Origin: Lampropedia puyangensis
GTDB lineage: Bacteria > Pseudomonadota > Gammaproteobacteria > Burkholderiales > Burkholderiaceae_C
Length of the DNA: 53,380 nucleotides
Assembly: GCF_004833285.1 (NCBI RefSeq)
Contig: NZ_STFG01000022.1
Coordinates: 1 to 53,380, forward strand
Direction: 5' to 3'
Positions 1-6,626 of this stretch are shown piece by piece (position 1 is the first letter of the stretch; every line of letters starts with the position of its first letter). The notes under the pieces are model-generated. The model made no database searches and was not told the origin of the DNA. It saw only the letters and a list, made by a program, of their open reading frames with translations. A program made the translations under genes and the position numbers.

Positions 1-1
1 C

Positions 2-52
2 CTCGTGGCTGATTTGTTTGCTGCTGTGCCTGAGTTGATTGAAAAGCTGTAA
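2..52 (+). CDS. etfA: Electron transfer flavoprotein alpha subunit, 3' end only
   Basis: Only the last 16 codons are in the window; they read LVADLFAAVPELIEKL and then TAA. The pattern DLF-x-AVPEL matches the C-terminal tail of EtfA, the FAD/AMP-binding alpha subunit that passes electrons from acyl-CoA dehydrogenases to the quinone pool. The downstream acyl-CoA dehydrogenase and the intervening terminator fit this, since etfBA next to such a gene is common in Burkholderiales. The piece is too short for certainty. Confidence 0.5.
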   Translation, partial: LVADLFAAVPELIEKL

Positions 53-81
53 GCGCAGCGCGTATGTGTGTTTGATTGAAG

Positions 82-110
82 AAATGGCATCCTCAGTGGT
101 GCCATTTTTT
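82..110 (+). terminator. Rho-independent terminator after the etfA end
   Basis: A perfect 8-bp stem (aaatggca at 82-89, tgccattt at 100-107) with a 10-nt loop runs into a T tract. It separates the upstream gene from the acyl-CoA dehydrogenase. Confidence 0.75.
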
Positions 111-141
111 CATTTTTGAATGAAAAGAGAATGAGGCAACT

Positions 142-1932
142 ATGAGCTACAAAGCCCCCGTCAAAGATTTGCTGTTCAACATGAAGCACCTGGCCAATAT
201 CGAGGCCGTTGCACAACTGCCTGGCTTCGAGGATGCCGGTCTTGACACTGCACAAGCAGTGCTGGAAGAGTGCGCCAAATTCAATGAGGATGTGATTGCG
301 CCGCTGAATGTGGCAGGGGATTTGCAGCCATCGAGCTGGAAAGATGGCGTGGTCACCACCACGCCTGGCTTTAAAGAGGCGTTCAAACAATACGCAGAAG
401 GTGGCTGGCAAGGTTTGCAGCATGCCCCCGAGTTTGGTGGGCAAGGTTTGCCAAAGACCATTGGTGCTGCCTGCCAAGAGATTCTCAACAGCGCCAACTT
501 GAGTTTTGCACTGTGTCCTTTGCTCACCGATGGTGCGATTGAAGCGTTGGTCACGGCTGGCAGCGATGAGCTCAAAGCCACATACCTGGACAAGCTCATC
601 TCTGGCCAATGGACAGGTACGATGAATTTGACCGAGCCACAAGCCGGGTCAGACCTGGCATTGGTGCGCAGCCGCGCCGAACCACAGCCAGATGGCTGCT
701 ACAAAGTGTTTGGCACGAAAATTTTCATCACCTATGGTGAGCACGATATGGCTGAGAACATCATCCATCTGGTGCTTGCCCGTGTGCAAGGTGCACCTGA
801 AGGCGTCAAAGGCATCAGCTTGTTTGTGGTGCCTAAATTCTTGGTCAATGCCGATGGTTCATTGGGCGCTCGCAACGATGCCCATTGCGTCAGCATCGAG
901 CATAAATTGGGCATCAAAGCATCTCCTACTGCGGTGCTGCAGTTTGGTGATAACGGTGGTGCCACTGGTTATTTGGTGGGCGAAGAAAACCGCGGTTTGG
1001 AATACATGTTCATCATGATGAACGCCGCCCGTTACGCAGTGGGCTTGCAAGGCATTTCGGTGTCCGAGCGTTCTTATCAACAGGCCGTGGCCTACGCCCG
1101 TGAGCGTGTGCAAAGCCGTCCTGTGGATGGTTCGGTCAAAGGCAGTGCCACGATCATTCACCACCCAGATGTGCGCCGCATGCTGATGACCATGCGCGCC
1201 CTGATTGAAGGCACCCGCGCCACGGCCATCACGGCAGCTGCCGCCTACGATGCAGCCCACAAACACCCTGATGCGCAAGTGCGCCAGGACAACCAGACTT
1301 TCTATGAGTTTATGGTGCCATTGGTCAAAGGCTATAGCACCGAGATCAGTCAGGAAGTGACGGCCTTGGGCGTGCAAGTGCATGGCGGTATGGGGTTTAT
1401 TGAGGAAACCGGTTCTGCTCAGCATTACCGCGATTGCAAAATCTTGACCATCTATGAAGGCACAACCGCGATTCAAGCCAATGATCTGGTGGGCCGCAAG
1501 ACCGGCCGTGATGGCGGTGCCGTTGCCAAGGCCATTGCTGCGCAAATCGAGCAGACTGAAGCCCAGTTGAGCGCTTTGGGTGGCGAGCCTGCACAAGCGG
1601 TTGCCCGTGAGCTAGCCCTTGCCCGCCAAGCGTTTTTGGACGTTGTGGATTACATGGTCGCCAATGGCCGCGAGAACCCCAACGCCGCATATGCAGGCAG
1701 CGTTCCTTATTTGATGCTGGCGGGTAATTTGGTCGCAGGCTGGAACTTGGGCCGTGCCCTGTTGGTTGCCAGTGCACAATTGAGCCAAGGGGAAGACAAA
1801 GCCTTCTATGAGGCCAAGATCACCACGGCGCATTTCTACGCAGAGCACATCTTGCCGCGCACGGCCGCGTTGCGCAGTGCCATCGTTAACGGTGGCCACA
1901 GCGTGATGGAGTTGCCAATGGATGCGTTCTAA
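142..1932 (+). CDS. Acyl-CoA dehydrogenase, long (DmdC/FadE-like) type
   Basis: This is a 596-residue FAD-dependent acyl-CoA dehydrogenase that would form the alpha,beta double bond of an acyl-CoA and pass electrons to ETF. The acyl-CoA dehydrogenase signature LTEPQAGSDLA lies near residues 163-173. The flavin/tetramer segment VHGGMGFIEETG is near 413-424, followed by YEGTTAIQANDL near 438-449. About 130 residues beyond this core form the extra C-terminal domain typical of the ~600-residue class that includes the methylmercaptopropionyl-CoA dehydrogenase DmdC. Substrate cannot be read from sequence. The ATG follows a GAATGAGG-like ribosome site. It is flanked by terminators and appears monocistronic, next to a probable etfA that could supply its electron acceptor. 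Confidence 0.9.
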   Translation: MSYKAPVKDLLFNMKHLANIEAVAQLPGFEDAGLDTAQAVLEECAKFNEDVIAPLNVAGDLQPSSWKDGVVTTTPGFKEAFKQYAEGGWQGLQHAPEFGGQGLPKTIGAACQEILNSANLSFALCPLLTDGAIEALVTAGSDELKATYLDKLISGQWTGTMNLTEPQAGSDLALVRSRAEPQPDGCYKVFGTKIFITYGEHDMAENIIHLVLARVQGAPEGVKGISLFVVPKFLVNADGSLGARNDAHCVSIEHKLGIKASPTAVLQFGDNGGATGYLVGEENRGLEYMFIMMNAARYAVGLQGISVSERSYQQAVAYARERVQSRPVDGSVKGSATIIHHPDVRRMLMTMRALIEGTRATAITAAAAYDAAHKHPDAQVRQDNQTFYEFMVPLVKGYSTEISQEVTALGVQVHGGMGFIEETGSAQHYRDCKILTIYEGTTAIQANDLVGRKTGRDGGAVAKAIAAQIEQTEAQLSALGGEPAQAVARELALARQAFLDVVDYMVANGRENPNAAYAGSVPYLMLAGNLVAGWNLGRALLVASAQLSQGEDKAFYEAKITTAHFYAEHILPRTAALRSAIVNGGHSVMELPMDAF

Positions 1933-2070
1933 GCCCAACATAACCCTTGATTTGCAGTTACAAAACCTTGTCGTACTACCTGTACTGATTTGGTTTCGTA
2001 CCTAGTCTCAATTGCAAACCTTTGGTTTGTAAGGGGGTGTTAGCAGTTCAAAGCGACCTTCGCTACCGAC
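1933..2070. repeat. Structured intergenic segment, candidate dispersed repeat
   Basis: This non-coding stretch between the acyl-CoA dehydrogenase stop and its terminator is rich in short inverted motifs. CAAACC (2015-2020) and GGTTTG (2024-2029) form a 6-bp palindrome with a TTT spacer, and GTAC recurs in its first half. It does not fold as a proper tRNA. It could be a copy of a dispersed intergenic element, but only one copy is visible here. Confidence 0.25.
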
Positions 2071-2104
2071 ACCCCTTTGCGGCGCAATCGCAAAGGGGTT
2101 TTTC
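2071..2104 (+). terminator. Rho-independent terminator after the acyl-CoA dehydrogenase
   Basis: An 11-bp perfect stem (acccctttgcg 2071-2081, cgcaaaggggt 2089-2099) with a 7-nt loop is followed by a T run. Confidence 0.85.
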
Positions 2105-2140
2105 AACGTGACAGGGCATTGGCACCTGAGGAGGCTGGAC

Positions 2141-2743
2141 ATGGGCAACCGGTTGAGTGCGATTACCACGCGCACAGGGGATGATGGAACGACAGGGCTT
2201 GGCGATAACACGCGCTTGTCCAAGGCCTCAACACGCATTGATGCGATTGGTGAGGTGGATGAACTCAACTCCCACATTGGTTTACTGCTATGCGAGCCGT
2301 TGCCTGCAGATGTAAGCCAACTGCTTCAAGGCGTGCAGCACCAGCTTTTTAATTTAGGCGGTGAGCTGTCCATGCCGGGCTACCAGTTGCTGCAAGACGA
2401 TGCGTTGCACACATTGGATGCAGCACTGGTGCAGTACAACGCCCATCTGCCCAGATTGAAAGAATTTATTTTGCCTGCAGGCAGTCGCTCTGCTGCGCAG
2501 GCGCATGTCTGTCGCACCGTAGCACGCCGCGCTGAGCGCGCAGTCGTGGCCATAGGCCAAACCGAATCTATGCTGCCCGGGCCGCAGCGCTACCTCAACC
2601 GCTTATCTGATCTGTTGTTTGTGTTGTCGCGGCACTTAAACTTGAACCATGGTGAGGGGGAGGTGTATTGGCAAAGCGAGCGCCTTAAAGCCCAAGGCGA
2701 AGGTGCAGACGGCGGCGACCGCGCTGAAAAGGCTGCTGATTAA
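2141..2743 (+). CDS. Cob(I)yrinic acid a,c-diamide adenosyltransferase, PduO type
   Basis: This 200-residue protein transfers the adenosyl group of ATP to cob(I)alamin to make coenzyme B12. The PduO-type ATP-binding signature TRTGDDGTTGLGDNTRLSK lies at residues 10-28, and IDAIGEVDELNSHIG follows near 33-47. The C-terminal active-site segment RYLNRLSDLLFVLSRHLN is also intact. The start is set at the ATG at 2141 because GAGGAGG (2128-2134) sits just upstream and homologues begin with this sequence; an in-frame GTG at 2108 would add unmatched residues inside the terminator region. No B12 biosynthesis gene is adjacent, so it may serve cofactor salvage. Confidence 0.93.
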   Translation: MGNRLSAITTRTGDDGTTGLGDNTRLSKASTRIDAIGEVDELNSHIGLLLCEPLPADVSQLLQGVQHQLFNLGGELSMPGYQLLQDDALHTLDAALVQYNAHLPRLKEFILPAGSRSAAQAHVCRTVARRAERAVVAIGQTESMLPGPQRYLNRLSDLLFVLSRHLNLNHGEGEVYWQSERLKAQGEGADGGDRAEKAAD

Positions 2744-2753
2744 TCAATCAGCA
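2734..2753. terminator. Hairpin between convergent genes
   Basis: The 8-bp arms TGCTGATT and AATCAGCA with a 4-nt loop overlap the stop codon of the adenosyltransferase gene. On the minus strand the stem is followed by GCCTTTTC, so it could terminate the thioesterase gene; on the plus strand there is no T run. Confidence 0.45.
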
Positions 2754-2782
2754 AGCCGGCCTGAACACCTTATCAACTTCTT

Positions 2783-3208
2783 TTATTGTCCGTTGCCCAA
2801 AATCGCCATGGTGATGCGCGAGACGCACACCAGTTTTTGCGCTTCATCGTGGATATCAATTTGCCACACATGCGTGGTGCGGCCAACGTGCACTGGGCGA
2901 GCCGTGCCTGTCACCCAGCCAGAAGTCACGGCACGCAAGTGATTGGCGTTGATGTCAAGCCCCACTGCATGGTGTCCTTCTGGCGCCGAGTAATAGGCGC
3001 CCATGGAGCCTAGGGTTTCAGCCAGCACCACGCTACAGCCGCCATGCAATAAGCCAAATGGCTGTTTGGTACGTGCATCCACCGGCATACGGGCGCGCAG
3101 AAAATCTTCGCCAATTTCTACCACCTCAATGCCCAGATGGGAGACCGCGGTGTTGGCCTGACTGCGCTCCATGATGTCTTTGCTGATGTCTTTTTTCCAG
3201 ATCGCCAT
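2783..3208 (-). CDS. Hotdog-fold acyl-CoA thioesterase (YdiI/PaaI-like)
   Basis: A 141-residue hotdog thioesterase that would hydrolyse an acyl- or aroyl-CoA. The diagnostic segment TKQPFGLLHGGCSVVLAET lies at residues 47-65; His55 and Glu64 match the catalytic pair of E. coli YdiI (MenI). The sequence resembles YdiI along its whole length, including LDINANH near 84-90 and VWQIDI near 114-119. YdiI acts on dihydroxynaphthoyl-CoA in menaquinone synthesis, but no men gene is seen here, so a general or phenylacetate-type acyl-CoA role is equally likely. I start at the ATG at 3208 because homologues begin there; the open frame continues upstream without matching sequence. It is convergent with the adenosyltransferase gene. 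Confidence 0.85.
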   Translation of the reverse strand: MAIWKKDISKDIMERSQANTAVSHLGIEVVEIGEDFLRARMPVDARTKQPFGLLHGGCSVVLAETLGSMGAYYSAPEGHHAVGLDINANHLRAVTSGWVTGTARPVHVGRTTHVWQIDIHDEAQKLVCVSRITMAILGNGQ

Positions 3209-3490
3209 GGCGCTACGCCCTTTATTCCAATAGAGGTCATGAGACAACATGCAAGCGCGCTGGGCTCTGATTCGGCGCATGCCGGTTTACTGCCGCACAT
3301 GGGGCCGTGTTAGGCGGAAATTTGTCAGGCACAGCGGGCGCTCATGCTGTATGTTTGAGGCCCATCAAGCCGATAGGCTTGGGCATTGTACGGCGCTCAG
3401 CTTGTGCCAGGCTGTCGCCTATGTTGGGGCAGAAGATGGAGCAAGCGCATTGCCTAAACAGCGCTGCGCTTGTGCATGTTCTGATGTCCT

Positions 3491-3997
3491 TCAGATCAAG
3501 GGCGGCGCAATGGTGGGGGGCTCTTGGTTGGTAGACGCTGTTTTTTCGGCATCGTTGTTGCGCACCACTAAAACCGGCACCTGTACAGAACCCAGAACAC
3601 GGTCTGTGGTGCTGCCAAGAAGAAATTTCTCTAAACCAGAGCGGCCATGCGAGGCCATGATGATCAGAGAAATACCACGCTCCTGCACCGCCTGTGAGAT
3701 GGTGTTTTGCACAATGGAGCCTTCAAGCGACAAGGTCTCAACCTGCAAGTTGTCTGCCTCTAAAAGACTGCGGGCTTTTTGCAGGGCCTGTTCAGCTTGC
3801 TCGCTGGATTCAGCCACGTACTGGGCTTGTCCGTAAGCCAAGTCGGTACCAATGCCGGTGAACGGGTAAGGGTCAACGACATACAGCACCAGCACTGAAC
3901 TGCCGAATGCCTTGCCAATGGCACGTGCATGGTCGATCGCGCAAAAAGAAGTGTCGGTCCCGTCAATGGGCACCATGATATGGGAGTAGTTGGGCAT
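3491..3997 (-). CDS. Universal stress protein, UspA family
   Basis: A 168-residue single Usp domain. The N-terminal strand HIMVPIDGTDTS contains the conserved Asp of the nucleotide site. Near the C-terminus, ASHG followed by nine residues and then GST matches the ATP-binding loop of the MJ0577-type subgroup, with Ala in place of the first Gly, a frequent variant. ATP-binding Usps help cells survive starvation and stress, but the specific role is unknown. AGGAGG at 4004-4009 fixes the ATG at 3997. It lies 125 bp downstream of the XdhC-TusA gene on the same strand and probably has its own promoter in that gap. The last ~20 residues are Pro/Thr-rich and variable. Confidence 0.92.
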   Translation of the reverse strand: MPNYSHIMVPIDGTDTSFCAIDHARAIGKAFGSSVLVLYVVDPYPFTGIGTDLAYGQAQYVAESSEQAEQALQKARSLLEADNLQVETLSLEGSIVQNTISQAVQERGISLIIMASHGRSGLEKFLLGSTTDRVLGSVQVPVLVVRNNDAEKTASTNQEPPTIAPPLI

Positions 3998-4122
3998 CGC
4001 TGAACCTCCTGTCAGTGGGTTGAGATGAATGCTGTCCAAGCACCACGGCTCAATAGTAGCGCGATTTTGCTGCTGTGTGGACGACGATATCCATCAAGAC
4101 CAGTTGCACGTCTCAATATCGT

Positions 4123-5481
4123 TTATGCCGCAGGTTCAGTCTGGTTGCTGTGTGGTGGTGCGCAGGCAGGGCGTTGTGTGCGTTTGCGCAGTACAAAGTA
4201 GTAGCGGCCTGCTTGCAAACCGTGCTCTACCAAGGTATGTCCACTTTGCTGTGCATAACGGGGAAAATCTACGGCAGAGGCGGGGTCTGACGTTTCAACG
4301 CGCAGCAATTGCCCTGCGCTCAAGGTTTGCAGGGCTTGCCTGGCTTTCAAGATGGGAATGGGGCACTCGTCTGAGAAGGCATCCACAACCGCTGCCACTG
4401 CGGTCACTGTTGGTGCGCTGATAGGTGGTTGTACTGCTTTACTGCGCTGGGAGGCAACAATGGCGTGCTGCGGCATGGGAGCCTTGCGCACAACGTCGCA
4501 ATGCCCAGCGGTCTGGGCCGTGTTGGTGTGATGACGCACAGCTAGCACCTGGGCCATGATGCTGACGGCTATTTCAGGCGGGGTTTTGCTGCCAATAGCG
4601 AGGCCGGCAGGGCCATGCAGGCGGGCGATGGCATTTGGCGAGAGACCACCAAATGCCGCCAGGCGGGCACGCCGCTTGGCGGCGTTGGTGCTGGAGCCGA
4701 TAGCGCCTACATAAAACGCTTGGCTTTGCAGGGCTTCGATCAATGCCACGTCATCGAGTTTGGGGTCGTGCGAGAGGGTGATCACGCAACTGCGTGCGTC
4801 GGGCGCGAAAGCGTGCACGGCATCGTCGGGCATGGCACCCGTGGTGTGTATGTCCTGCGCGGATAAACGGGCCTGCATGCCGCTGCGCGGATCGCAGACA
4901 GTGACCTGGAAACCATTGAATTGCGCCATGGCGGCCAAATAGGTGGCAATATCGCCAGCCCCAATCAGCAGCATGCGCCAGGCGGGGCCCAACGTGCACT
5001 GCATGCTGTGGGCATCGCAGTGCAGTGCAATGGCTGTGCTGGCGGTGGCGCAGTGCACAGCGCCGGTATGCAGATCCACTCGCTTGTGCATCAATCCCCC
5101 GGCGGCGATGGCTTCTACCAACGTGCGCAGTACGTGCGCATCAGGGTTGAATTCCAGCAGCAATTCGAGTGTGCCGCCGCAAGGCAAGCCCAGTTGATGC
5201 GCTTCCTCGGAGGTGATGCCGTAGTGCCGCCGCTCTGGTGCTGCGTTGCTCCATGCGGGAGCGCCGGGGGTGGGCAGCAAGCGGGTGCGTAATGCGTCTT
5301 CAATACACCCCCCGGAAACGGAGCCGACGGTGTCTCCGTGGGCATTCAATGCCATGAGTGAACCCACGGCCCTTGGCGCGGAACCCCAAGTGCGCAAGAC
5401 AGTCACCAATACGGCAGGAATGTGCTGTTCGCGCCATTGCATTGCACTGCGCAGAACGTGCAGCTCGGCATCATCAGGCAT
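4123..5481 (-). CDS. xdhC: XdhC-type Mo-cofactor maturation protein fused to a TusA/SirA-like domain
   Basis: 452 residues with two units. Residues ~15-320 are XdhC/CoxI/PucA-like: the N-terminal part holds GSVSGGCIED (Cys59) and GLPCGG (Cys101), and the C-terminal Rossmann part holds LLIGAGDIA (172-179), YVGAIGSS (257-264) and KTPPEIAVSI (299-308). XdhC proteins bind molybdenum cofactor and promote its sulfuration and insertion into xanthine-dehydrogenase-type enzymes. After a Pro/Ala-rich linker, residues ~370-435 form a TusA-like domain with DECPIPILKARQAL, whose Cys373 is in the CPxP motif that carries persulfide in TusA. Fusion of an XdhC to a sulfur carrier suggests direct sulfur delivery to Moco, which is inference. 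The start overlaps the upstream gene by 8 bp. A TTG at 5487 is an alternative, placed nearer the AAAGGA ribosome site. It is the last gene of the operon. Confidence 0.88.
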   Translation of the reverse strand: MPDDAELHVLRSAMQWREQHIPAVLVTVLRTWGSAPRAVGSLMALNAHGDTVGSVSGGCIEDALRTRLLPTPGAPAWSNAAPERRHYGITSEEAHQLGLPCGGTLELLLEFNPDAHVLRTLVEAIAAGGLMHKRVDLHTGAVHCATASTAIALHCDAHSMQCTLGPAWRMLLIGAGDIATYLAAMAQFNGFQVTVCDPRSGMQARLSAQDIHTTGAMPDDAVHAFAPDARSCVITLSHDPKLDDVALIEALQSQAFYVGAIGSSTNAAKRRARLAAFGGLSPNAIARLHGPAGLAIGSKTPPEIAVSIMAQVLAVRHHTNTAQTAGHCDVVRKAPMPQHAIVASQRSKAVQPPISAPTVTAVAAVVDAFSDECPIPILKARQALQTLSAGQLLRVETSDPASAVDFPRYAQQSGHTLVEHGLQAGRYYFVLRKRTQRPACAPPHSNQTEPAA

Positions 5482-6058
5482 GATCAAACGGTCCTTTCAA
5501 GTGGTGTTGGTGCAGGGCTTTTGCCAGCAGGTATGGGGTGTCCACGTCGATCACGATGCCACTGTCAGGCACCGGCAGCTCATACACAGCCCCAATTTCA
5601 CGGGTTTGCTGCACGATGGCCTTGGCGCCGCAATCGCCGCGCAGGTTCAGCAACGCTTGCTTGTGCTTGGCGGCAAAACCAACGGGATGGCCGCGCTGCC
5701 CTTGGTAGCACGGTACAACCACACTGGCAGGTTGCGTTTGCAATGTATGGGCCACTGCGCGCAAGGTTGCAGCTTGTACCAAAGGCATGTCGGCGGGCAG
5801 GATGAGCCAGCCCGCCGCGTTGGCTGTGCTGGCTACGCCTAGCGCGATCGAGTCGCCCATGCCGGGTGTGCCACCAGCGGGGCGCACAAGGTGCCATGCC
5901 AAACCGCTGCTGCGCACCTGGGCCAAGGTGCTCTGCAGCACGCTGGTGCCTGCAAAATCGGCATCAAGCTTGTGGCCATGCCCACCTGCAGCGCGAAAGC
6001 GCGTGCTTTGCCCGGCTGCAAGCACGAGGACGATGATCGGCTGCGGTACTGCAGGCAT
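5474..6058 (-). CDS. MocA/PucB-like molybdenum cofactor nucleotidyltransferase
   Basis: 194 residues of the MobA-like NTP-transferase fold. The nucleotide-binding signature LVLAAGQSTRF is at residues 11-21, and LPADMP, which supplies the metal-binding Asp, follows near 93-98. GHPVGF further on is typical of MocA and PucB. MocA converts Mo-molybdopterin to the cytosine dinucleotide form used by many molybdenum hydroxylases; PucB is the Bacillus purine-catabolism counterpart. CTP versus GTP preference cannot be decided here. The ATG lies 4 bp after the stop of the 2Fe-2S subunit and the 3' end overlaps the XdhC gene, so the three are probably co-translated. It would produce the cofactor for the adjacent hydroxylase. 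Confidence 0.85.
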   Translation of the reverse strand: MPAVPQPIIVLVLAAGQSTRFRAAGGHGHKLDADFAGTSVLQSTLAQVRSSGLAWHLVRPAGGTPGMGDSIALGVASTANAAGWLILPADMPLVQAATLRAVAHTLQTQPASVVVPCYQGQRGHPVGFAAKHKQALLNLRGDCGAKAIVQQTREIGAVYELPVPDSGIVIDVDTPYLLAKALHQHHLKGPFDHA

Positions 6059-6062
6059 GGCG

Positions 6063-6626
6063 CTACACGGCTGGTGGCGGCAGGGTTTCGGCAGGGAACA
6101 GTTGGGCAATGGCGCGCCGGATGCCGCCATACCCAGTGCAGCGACAGAGGTTGCCACACATCATGCTTTCTGCTTCCTGCCTGTTGGGGAGTGGCAATTG
6201 CTGATGCAGCCAGCTCAAATGCACGACCATGCCTGCGCTGCAGTAGCCGCATTGCACGCCGCCGCAGGCGTCTAGCGCTTGCATGACAGGCTGGGCCACC
6301 GGATCTTCGCGCAGCGATTCGATTGTGCGTACACGCTGGCCTTGCAGTTGGTAGGCCATCAGCAGGCAGGCATTGGCTGGCGCATCGTTGAACCAGACCA
6401 TGCAGGCGCCACAACGCCCCACCTCGCAGCCAGGTTTGGCCCCAACCAAATGCCAATGCTCGCGCAGCAAGGTTAGCAAGCGGGTGTCGGGTGTGCAGCG
6501 AGCGCTGACAGATTGGCTGTTGAGTTCCAGGCAGAGATCGATCCATTCAACAGCATCTGGCTGTGTGGGATACGGCTGCGCATGCGTTGTTTTGCAGGGC
6601 AATAAGGGCATTGAACAGTCAGACAT
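6063..6626 (-). CDS. Molybdenum hydroxylase, 2Fe-2S subunit
   Basis: 187 residues. The plant-type ferredoxin cluster is bound by Cys67, Cys72, Cys75 and Cys87 (CEVGRCGAC, then NAC). The second cluster is bound by Cys126, Cys129, Cys161 and Cys163 (CGYC and CRC). This is the small electron-transfer subunit of xanthine dehydrogenase-family enzymes (CoxS, XdhC-subunit, PucE). The N-terminal ~30 residues before the ferredoxin fold are longer than in most relatives. The ATG at 6626 overlaps the stop of the large subunit by 8 bp and has GGAG 7 nt upstream, indicating translational coupling. An in-frame ATG at 6647 lies inside the large-subunit gene and is less likely. Confidence 0.93.
   Translation of the reverse strand: MSDCSMPLLPCKTTHAQPYPTQPDAVEWIDLCLELNSQSVSARCTPDTRLLTLLREHWHLVGAKPGCEVGRCGACMVWFNDAPANACLLMAYQLQGQRVRTIESLREDPVAQPVMQALDACGGVQCGYCSAGMVVHLSWLHQQLPLPNRQEAESMMCGNLCRCTGYGGIRRAIAQLFPAETLPPPAV

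Noticed and set aside
2010-2075. Sequence with tRNA-like pieces (TTCAAA, CTACCGACACC)
   Set aside because: No acceptor stem, D arm or proper anticodon arm can be formed; kept only as a possible repeat.
2008-2277. Minus-strand 89-codon frame across the terminator and the adenosyltransferase start
   Set aside because: It overlaps a well-supported gene and a terminator and has no family resemblance.
3209-3490. Possible small gene between the thioesterase and the universal stress protein
   Set aside because: The open frames here run into the Usp gene on the wrong strand and lack ribosome sites; the 282-bp gap shows nothing else.
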